NCBI GenBank assembly: GCA_029564935.1
Contig: JAKQPD010000038.1
Coordinates: forward strand, 1 to 37,014
Reading direction: 5' to 3'
Length of the DNA: 37,014 nt
Source: Bacteroidota bacterium
Lineage (GTDB): Bacteria > Bacteroidota > Bacteroidia > Bacteroidales > VadinHA17
A program made the position numbers and the translations under genes. Shown here piece after piece: positions 33,154 to 37,014 of this stretch. Numbering within the stretch: the first letter of the stretch is position 1; every line of letters starts with the position of its first letter. The notes under the pieces are model-generated. The model was given only the letters and a program-made list of their open reading frames with translations. It ran no database searches and was not told where the DNA came from.

Positions 33154-34713
33154 TTATAAATAATTCAACAATAATTTATTATAGTCTGCTACCTGTGCTT
33201 CTGCCCATTTCCCGTCAGTTTTAAGTTCACGGGCCATTATCTCCGCCACCTCCGGGGCAATCGCCGAGCTGGCTCTGGCGTCAAGGATCATAGCCCGTGT
33301 TCTGCGTGCAAGAACATCCTCGAGTTTCCTCGGCATTTCATTACGGCAGATCCAGATTATTTCCGCCCTTGTATATGGCAGCCGGACATCAAGCTGTTTA
33401 CCCAGACCGGGATCTTCAGCGATCATATTTTCAATTTCAGCTGCCCCGTTGCCGTATATTCTCAGACGCTCCGACTTCAACTTTAATCCGTCCTGGTAAA
33501 AACTATATGTTTTTGTAACACATTTCTTCTCTTCAATAAGCCCTGCCCTTATACCTTTATCAATTGTCTCCTCTGCCATCCTTCTGTAGGAGGTCCATTT
33601 CCCTCCGGTAATTGAAAGAAGTCCTGAAGAGGATATCTTAATCTTATGCCTTCGTGAAACTTCCCTGGTAGCCCCTGTATTATCCGGATCAGCTGCAAGG
33701 GGCCGTAATCCCGCATAAATGCAGAGGGCATCAGAACGGGTTGGTTTTTTTGTCAGATAGTTAGCGGCAGTATTAAGAATGAAATTTACTTCTTCCTCAA
33801 GAGCTTTAGGCTCATTTGTGATATCATTAAGAGGTGTGTCAGTTGTTCCAACAACAACCTTATCATACCATGGAATGGCAAACAACACCCTTCCGTCATC
33901 TGTCTTGGGGATCATAATGGCTGAATTGCCTGCAAGAAATGATTTGTCAAGGACTATATGTACTCCCTGACTGGGTCTTATTGTGGGTAAGGATGACGGA
34001 TCATCCAATCTGTGGATCACATCGGTAAATACACCTGAGGCATTGATCACCAGTAAGGAACGGACCTGATACTCATTACCTGTTTCCCTGTCAGTTGCTT
34101 TAACGCCGGAAATCTTCCCTTTATCATCTTTAAGAAATCCGGTCACTTCAAAATAATTAAGCGCCATTCCTCCCAGCCTGACACATTCCGATGCCATTGT
34201 AATCGCCATCCGCGAGTCATCAAACTGGCCGTCGTGATATATAATCCCCCCTTTTAGTCCTTCGGCTTTAAGCAGAGGGAGGCGCTTCAATGTTTTGTCG
34301 CGGTTAATAAAATATGATTTCCCAAGGCTCAGCTTCCCCGATAGCAGGTCGTAAAACTTCAGTCCGACAGTATAAAGTATTACATCCCATAATGAATAAG
34401 CGGGGATTACGAACTCCTGGTTAGCCGTAAGATGGGAAGCATTTTTAAGCATCATCCCTCTTTCCTTCAGGGCTTCGGCGACAAGTAATATATCACCCTG
34501 CGCCAGGTATCTCACTCCTCCATGTACAAGTTTTGTACTCCGTGATGAGGTACCTTTTGCAAAATCCGACATTTCAAGAAGGATTGTTTTATAACCTCTT
34601 GTCACTGCATCAACGGCGATCCCCAGGCCTGTGGCTCCGCCGCCGATAACAAGAATGTCCCATATTTTGTCTTTGCTAAGAATTAATTCAGCGACCTGAC
34701 TGTCGTGATTCAT
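33154..34713 (-). CDS. glpD: FAD-dependent glycerol-3-phosphate dehydrogenase
   Basis: Membrane-associated flavoenzyme that oxidises glycerol 3-phosphate to dihydroxyacetone phosphate and passes electrons to the quinone pool. It has the dinucleotide motif 'GGGATGLGIAVDAVTRG' (about 23-39), 'SSRSTKLVHGGVRYLAQGD' (GlpD signature 57-75), 'GVHIVLDK' and the C-terminal DAO_C part 'YTRAEIIWICRNEMPRKLEDVLARRTR'. At 519 residues it is close to E. coli GlpD. It is 24 bases downstream of the lactonase gene and 9 upstream of glpK, so all belong to one transcript. As a single-chain enzyme it is GlpD rather than the GlpABC type. Confidence 0.95.
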   Translation of the reverse strand: MNHDSQVAELILSKDKIWDILVIGGGATGLGIAVDAVTRGYKTILLEMSDFAKGTSSRSTKLVHGGVRYLAQGDILLVAEALKERGMMLKNASHLTANQEFVIPAYSLWDVILYTVGLKFYDLLSGKLSLGKSYFINRDKTLKRLPLLKAEGLKGGIIYHDGQFDDSRMAITMASECVRLGGMALNYFEVTGFLKDDKGKISGVKATDRETGNEYQVRSLLVINASGVFTDVIHRLDDPSSLPTIRPSQGVHIVLDKSFLAGNSAIMIPKTDDGRVLFAIPWYDKVVVGTTDTPLNDITNEPKALEEEVNFILNTAANYLTKKPTRSDALCIYAGLRPLAADPDNTGATREVSRRHKIKISSSGLLSITGGKWTSYRRMAEETIDKGIRAGLIEEKKCVTKTYSFYQDGLKLKSERLRIYGNGAAEIENMIAEDPGLGKQLDVRLPYTRAEIIWICRNEMPRKLEDVLARRTRAMILDARASSAIAPEVAEIMARELKTDGKWAEAQVADYNKLLLNYL

Positions 34714-34737
34714 ACAGGTTAGTATTAGATTTTAAAA

Positions 34738-35850
34738 TTAATAGAACTTCAGACAAGCCGGCCCCTTCATCATCGTGCTGTCAACAGGGCCTTCGGGTAT
34801 TCCGGTCTTACTGTTAATTCTGAATACTGCAATGTTATCTGATCTCTGATTGCCTGCAAGAAGAAAATTGCCGGTGGGATCAATAACAAAATTCCTTGGC
34901 CAGTCGCCGCCGCACGAACTGTGTCCGGCCAGACTTAACATCCCGTTACTGCCGGTTTTATAAACAACTATTGAATTCTCTCCCCTGTTTGAACCATAGA
35001 GATATTCCCCGTTTTTACCAAAATGTATGTCTGCACAATAATTTTTCTCAACCTCTTTTAAACCTCTTGTTGAAAGTGTCTGGATCAGCTTTAATCCTGT
35101 CTGCGGATCATTTTTGAATGTCATCATTGTAGAACCAAGTTCATTAATAAGATACATTTCAGATCCGTCATGACTGAAGGTAAAATGCCGTGGTCCGGAA
35201 CCTTCAGGTACCGTGATAATTCCGTTTTCAAGCTGTATAAGTTTCCCGTTAACTTTATCAAAATTATAAATAACTACCCTGTTTAGTCCCAGATCACTGA
35301 CATATATATGTTTCCCCTGAGGATCGCTTAATATCATATGAGCATGGGATTGATTGGGTTTTTCAGGATTATATATAATTGTATCCGTAACAGATTCCGG
35401 AATCCCGTTTTTATCCAGTCTGATAACCGCTACTGAACCCCTGGGATAATTGGCAATGAAAAGATATCCGCTGTCAGGTGACATTGAGATAAAACATGGT
35501 CCACCGTTAGGAACGACCATTTCGTTAAGTTTTTCAAAGGAAGCTTTCACCGGGTCGTACTTCAGGGTAGTCAGACCTCCTCCCTGATTGCCTTTGAATT
35601 GCATTACCTCATTGGCAGCATATAACAGATCATTCCGGGAGGAAAAGCAGAAATACGACGGATTCGGACCGGCATCTGATTGTGATAATAGTTTAAGCTT
35701 CCCGGTCCGGTTATCAAACTCATAAATATTTAATCCTTTTTCATCACCTTTTGTGAATCCTCCGGCAAAAAGCCTTGGATTTTCGCCGCAACTGGTTGTT
35801 GCAATTCCCATCATCATAAAAAATGAAATTAATAATGTGGTTTTTTTCAT
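34738..35850 (-). CDS. Lactonase-family seven-bladed propeller lipoprotein (6-phosphogluconolactonase-like)
   Basis: Signal peptide with Cys21 in 'ATTSCGENP' marks an exported lipoprotein. The body is a seven-bladed propeller of the lactonase family (YbhE/Pgl type): 'GLNIYEFDNRTGKLKLL', 'NPSYFCFSSRNDLLYAANE', 'GGPCFISMSPDSGYLFIANY', 'SHAHMILSDPQGKHIYVSDLG' and 'GSGPRHFTFSHDG', ending in 'GGDWPRNFVIDPTGNFLLAGNQ'. Cytoplasmic Pgl acts in the pentose phosphate pathway, but a lipoprotein form outside the cytoplasm must use another lactone. I start at the ATG at 35850; the GTG before it (35853) is unlikely. It heads the glycerol operon, and a -7 element lies about 61 bases upstream. Confidence 0.88.
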   Translation of the reverse strand: MKKTTLLISFFMMMGIATTSCGENPRLFAGGFTKGDEKGLNIYEFDNRTGKLKLLSQSDAGPNPSYFCFSSRNDLLYAANEVMQFKGNQGGGLTTLKYDPVKASFEKLNEMVVPNGGPCFISMSPDSGYLFIANYPRGSVAVIRLDKNGIPESVTDTIIYNPEKPNQSHAHMILSDPQGKHIYVSDLGLNRVVIYNFDKVNGKLIQLENGIITVPEGSGPRHFTFSHDGSEMYLINELGSTMMTFKNDPQTGLKLIQTLSTRGLKEVEKNYCADIHFGKNGEYLYGSNRGENSIVVYKTGSNGMLSLAGHSSCGGDWPRNFVIDPTGNFLLAGNQRSDNIAVFRINSKTGIPEGPVDSTMMKGPACLKFY

Positions 35851-35910
35851 CACTTTAAAATGTTAAAATATGTGAATACGGCCATTAAAATGTCCGTTTA
35901 TCAAGAAATC

Positions 35911-35918
35911 CAAATATA
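35911..35918 (-). promoter_or_regulatory. Candidate -7 element for the lactonase-glpDKF operon
   Basis: Minus-strand TATATTTG matches TAnnTTTG. It would give a leader of about 55 bases to the lactonase ATG. It lies in the 136-base divergent gap together with the plus-strand element at 35936-35943. No -33 match is visible. Confidence 0.4.
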
Positions 35919-35935
35919 CTTATAAATAATTTTAA

Positions 35936-35943
35936 TAGATTTG
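35936..35943 (+). promoter_or_regulatory. Candidate -7 element for the sialidase-like gene, which helps fix its start
   Basis: TAGATTTG matches TAnnTTTG perfectly. Transcription from here would begin near 35950, downstream of or at the upstream ATG at 35948 and about 37 bases before the ATG at 35987. This favours the latter as the true start. Confidence 0.4.
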
Positions 35944-35986
35944 TTACATGCCCATTAAAAAAGTCAATTCTTATAAAACATTAGAA

Positions 35987-37014
35987 ATGAAGAACTCTGT
36001 TCTATTTTCATTGGTTCTGTTGTTGATTTTTTCAACCGGCTGTCCGTCCGGGCAGAAAAAGACAACCAGCGGGGAAACTAATGAGCTTCTTATAATTGAT
36101 GCTCCACCTCTGACTTCACTTAACTTTGATATTACAACAGGAGGGTTACCTGTTGTTCCCGGACTGGAGACCTATACTGTTTTCCGTTCCGACAGGGAAC
36201 ACCCCGAAAAAGCCGAAGGTTATGGATATACATATCATCATCACCCTGATATAGCAGTATGGAGAGGCCGTATGTATGTTGGCTGGAACTCCTGTGAAGT
36301 TGATGAAGACACATGGCCTTCCAGGGAGCTGATCAGTTCATCGGCTGATGGTAAGGTCTGGACAAAGCCTGTCGAGATGTTCCCCCAGGGTGTTTCAACA
36401 CCAATAAGGATGTATTTCTTCCTGGCACCGAATGGCAGGATGCTTATTATAGCCGGATTACGGACAAACCACGACAAGCTGAGTGAACGCAGGAAAAACG
36501 CTGTTGTTGTACGCGAACTCAAATCCAATCATTCATTTGGAGAAGTATTTACACTGAGACGGCCGCCTGAAGAAGTACCCGCCATACCTCCTTTCTATAC
36601 CACCGCAGCAGATAAAGGATTTGTACAAGCCTGTGATCAGCTTCTTTCGGATCACCTTTTTCTGCTTCAGCAGGATTACGGGAATCTTCTCGATCCTGAA
36701 AACAGGATGAAGTGGAACGATCCGCAAAACTGGGAAGGAGATTCCCTGGTTAAACAAAGTGCCGGAAATTTTGGCAAGGCAATGTGTTTCTTTGAACGCA
36801 AAGATGGCGCCATAGTGGGTATCGGTAAAAACAGGTGGGTTACAGTATCCCATGATAAAGGAATGACATGGGTACAGCCGGAAAAACCCGGGACCCTTAT
36901 TTCAGGGATGGGTAAGGTATGGGGACAAAGGATCTCTGACGGAAGGTATATTCTTGTATATAATCCGGACCCGTCCAGAAGATGGCCGCTCGTAATATTA
37001 ACAAGTGATGATGG
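35987..37014 (+). CDS. Sialidase-like (BNR/Asp-box) propeller lipoprotein, 3' partial
   Basis: The frame is open from 35948 to the window edge. From the ATG at 35987 the product starts MKNSVLFSLVLLLIFSTGC, a standard lipoprotein signal with Cys19; the ATG at 35948 would add 13 polar residues in front of it. The visible 342 residues contain Asp-box-like repeats 'SSADGKVWTKP' and 'SHDKGMTWVQP' with 'AVWRGRMYVGWNSCEVDEDTWPSRE' ahead of them, the look of an exo-sialidase-like six-bladed propeller as in GH33-type proteins from Bacteroidota. Catalytic Arg/Tyr/Glu residues cannot be assigned, and the C-terminus lies outside the window. It is transcribed divergently from the lactonase operon. Confidence 0.75.
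   Translation, partial: MKNSVLFSLVLLLIFSTGCPSGQKKTTSGETNELLIIDAPPLTSLNFDITTGGLPVVPGLETYTVFRSDREHPEKAEGYGYTYHHHPDIAVWRGRMYVGWNSCEVDEDTWPSRELISSSADGKVWTKPVEMFPQGVSTPIRMYFFLAPNGRMLIIAGLRTNHDKLSERRKNAVVVRELKSNHSFGEVFTLRRPPEEVPAIPPFYTTAADKGFVQACDQLLSDHLFLLQQDYGNLLDPENRMKWNDPQNWEGDSLVKQSAGNFGKAMCFFERKDGAIVGIGKNRWVTVSHDKGMTWVQPEKPGTLISGMGKVWGQRISDGRYILVYNPDPSRRWPLVILTSDD

Overview
The window looks like a chromosomal segment of a carbohydrate-degrading member of the Bacteroidota (Bacteroidales/Marinilabiliales-like). This is inferred from AT-rich leaders without Shine-Dalgarno sites, several perfect matches to the Bacteroidota -7 promoter element TAnnTTTG, many Sec/SPII-exported enzymes, and G/C-rich palindromic intergenic repeats. 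I saw no rRNA, tRNA, CRISPR array, phage gene, transposase or transcription factor. There is no SusC/SusD pair, so despite its many carbohydrate-active enzymes this is not a canonical PUL.

Layout. 1-3.1 kb: the end of an unidentified gene, a GH28 polygalacturonase-like enzyme, an NlpC/P60 lipoprotein, and a nested repeat region in which a 130-bp MITE-like element sits in a TTAA site of an older palindrome. 3.1-6.7 kb: a class A penicillin-binding protein and a secreted PQQ-type beta-propeller. 6.8-23.1 kb: eleven minus-strand genes in two closely packed runs. In transcription order they are a GHL10-type lipoprotein, a GATase1-like protein, an AGE-family lipoprotein, a large TIM-barrel/GATase-like lipoprotein, a second exported AGE-family protein, a GH32/43-like propeller protein, a ceramidase-like enzyme, an SSS sodium symporter, an exported hydrolase-like protein of unknown function, an aldo/keto reductase and an M28 peptidase. 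The likely job is release, epimerisation and import of an unknown sugar or sugar conjugate through a sodium symporter rather than a SusCD pair.

23.2-29.8 kb: a secreted GH10 xylanase behind an operator-like palindrome; a divergent pair of an exported CotH/kinase-like protein and an exported PPP-type phosphatase; then a Tat-type Gfo/Idh/MocA oxidoreductase and a DoxX-TIM-barrel fusion, probably in one operon with the phosphatase. 29.8-30.3 kb holds only inverted repeats. 30.3-35.9 kb: a minus-strand glycerol catabolic operon (lipoprotein lactonase, glpD, glpK, a REP-like palindrome, glpF, a VTT/DedA membrane protein). The window ends inside a sialidase-like lipoprotein gene transcribed divergently from the lactonase.

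The most unusual signals are three octanucleotide-periodic tracts that each begin right after a stop codon in the orientation of the gene they follow, the nested MITE, the exported kinase-like/phosphatase pair, the DoxX-TIM-barrel fusion, and the SusCD-less locus with two exported AGE-family enzymes, one of which lacks a conserved glutamate.
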